Notes under the pieces: model-generated
Databases searched by the model: none
Told to the model about the DNA's origin: nothing
Seen by the model: the letters and a program-made list of their open reading frames with translations, nothing else
Translations under genes and position numbers: made by a program
Assembly: GCA_963729165.1 (NCBI GenBank)
Contig: CAVSMM010000013.1
Coordinates: 186,001 to 250,000 of the forward strand
Direction of reading: 5' to 3'
DNA length: 64,000 bases
From: JACCZX01 sp963729165
GTDB taxonomy: Bacteria; Pseudomonadota; Gammaproteobacteria; Burkholderiales; Burkholderiaceae_F
In this document: positions 63,837 to 64,000 of the stretch, piece after piece
Numbering within the stretch: position 1 is the first letter of the stretch
How the letters are laid out: each line of letters begins with the position of its first letter

Positions 63837-64000
63837 TCAGTCGACCGGCGAAGTCGGCGCGCCGAGAAGAACGCTGGCACGACCCTGCATCACATATGCG
63901 CTCGACGCGCTGATCTCGAAGCGATAGGCAATCTGATTGCCTGACCGAAACTCGCTGACGACTTTGATCACGAGCGGCGCCGCGCACCGATCGAGACGTT
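63837..64000 (-). CDS. Dehydratase-like protein, C-terminal end (partial)
   Basis: The last 54 residues of a gene that continues beyond the window. The fragment reads as hotdog-fold beta strands: FRSGNQIAYRFEISASSAYVMQGRASVLLGAP, similar to 3-hydroxyacyl-ACP dehydratases (ApeI/ApeP type). The identification rests on a short piece and on the cluster context. Confidence 0.5.
   Translation of the reverse strand, partial: RLDRCAAPLVIKVVSEFRSGNQIAYRFEISASSAYVMQGRASVLLGAPTSPVD

Noticed and set aside
63781..63987. 68-residue frame just upstream of the PPTase
   Set aside because: Arg/Ser-rich; the neighbouring frame to 63837 reads as the end of a hotdog dehydratase and fits the cluster.
1..64000. 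tRNA, rRNA, CRISPR, prophage, insertion sequence or replication origin
   Set aside because: No cloverleaf-like sequence, regularly spaced repeats, transposase, phage structural genes or DnaA-box cluster was seen. The YvlD-like protein is labelled phage holin in databases but is in a metabolic operon.

Overview
The window (about 60% GC) reads as a chromosomal segment of a betaproteobacterium, most likely a member of the Burkholderiales. The clues are the cox operon layout with a CoxB that carries a cytochrome c domain, a Bug/TctC-type receptor, DksA without the classical four-cysteine finger, a GcvA-type LysR next to a DUF2917 gene, an SAH riboswitch in front of ahcY, and the lpxL-dapF-DUF484-xerC gene string. 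I see no rRNA, tRNA, CRISPR array, prophage or insertion sequence.

Layout. 0-6.8 kb: aa3-type cytochrome c oxidase structural and assembly genes (coxB, coxA, a 45-residue assembly peptide, cox11, DUF2970, coxC, SURF1, SCO-like). 6.9-16.5 kb: housekeeping (BON-LysM protein, bioC, comF, trmL, LOG, gpsA, secB, grxC, rhodanese, gpmA, ctpA, moeB, slmA). 16.6-27.6 kb: sppA, argB, PCuAC copper chaperone, hslVU, a STAS-type protein, a long DksA, a COG0523 metallochaperone, xerC, DUF484. 27.7-33.8 kb: dapF, lpxL and a methionine-cycle block (metK, SAH riboswitch, ahcY, YvlD-like membrane protein, metF). 33.7-45.7 kb: DUF2917/LysR pair, 5-FCL, slt, NDUFA9-like SDR, GST, cca, DUF2905, MidA-like methyltransferase, folM-like reductase, folB, ttcA, metC-like lyase.

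45.8-54.4 kb is the most unusual part. A single minus-strand operon encodes a 48-residue exported peptide, an Ivy-like lysozyme inhibitor and four more exported proteins. Three of these share an undescribed domain of about 120-130 residues joined to different C-terminal modules. Directly upstream lies a SARP/BTAD-AAA-TPR regulator of about 1140 residues. GTAACG hexamers spaced by 11 or 22 bp (one 13-bp gap) sit in front of the operon and in front of the regulator, the arrangement expected for SARP binding sites. 54.5-56.4 kb holds an isocitrate-lyase-superfamily enzyme with a Bug receptor. 56.4-64 kb is the distal part of an aryl-polyene-like biosynthetic cluster (dehydratase, PPTase, AGPAT, ACP, glycosyltransferase, LpxL-like acyltransferase, FabG, two methyltransferases, polysaccharide deacetylase).

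Caveat. About twenty otherwise well-conserved genes, including coxA, moeB, gpsA, hslV, dksA and ttcA, are broken by single-base length changes, mostly duplication of one base. This looks like consensus error in the assembly and not gene decay, so I annotate these genes across the shift and name the place.
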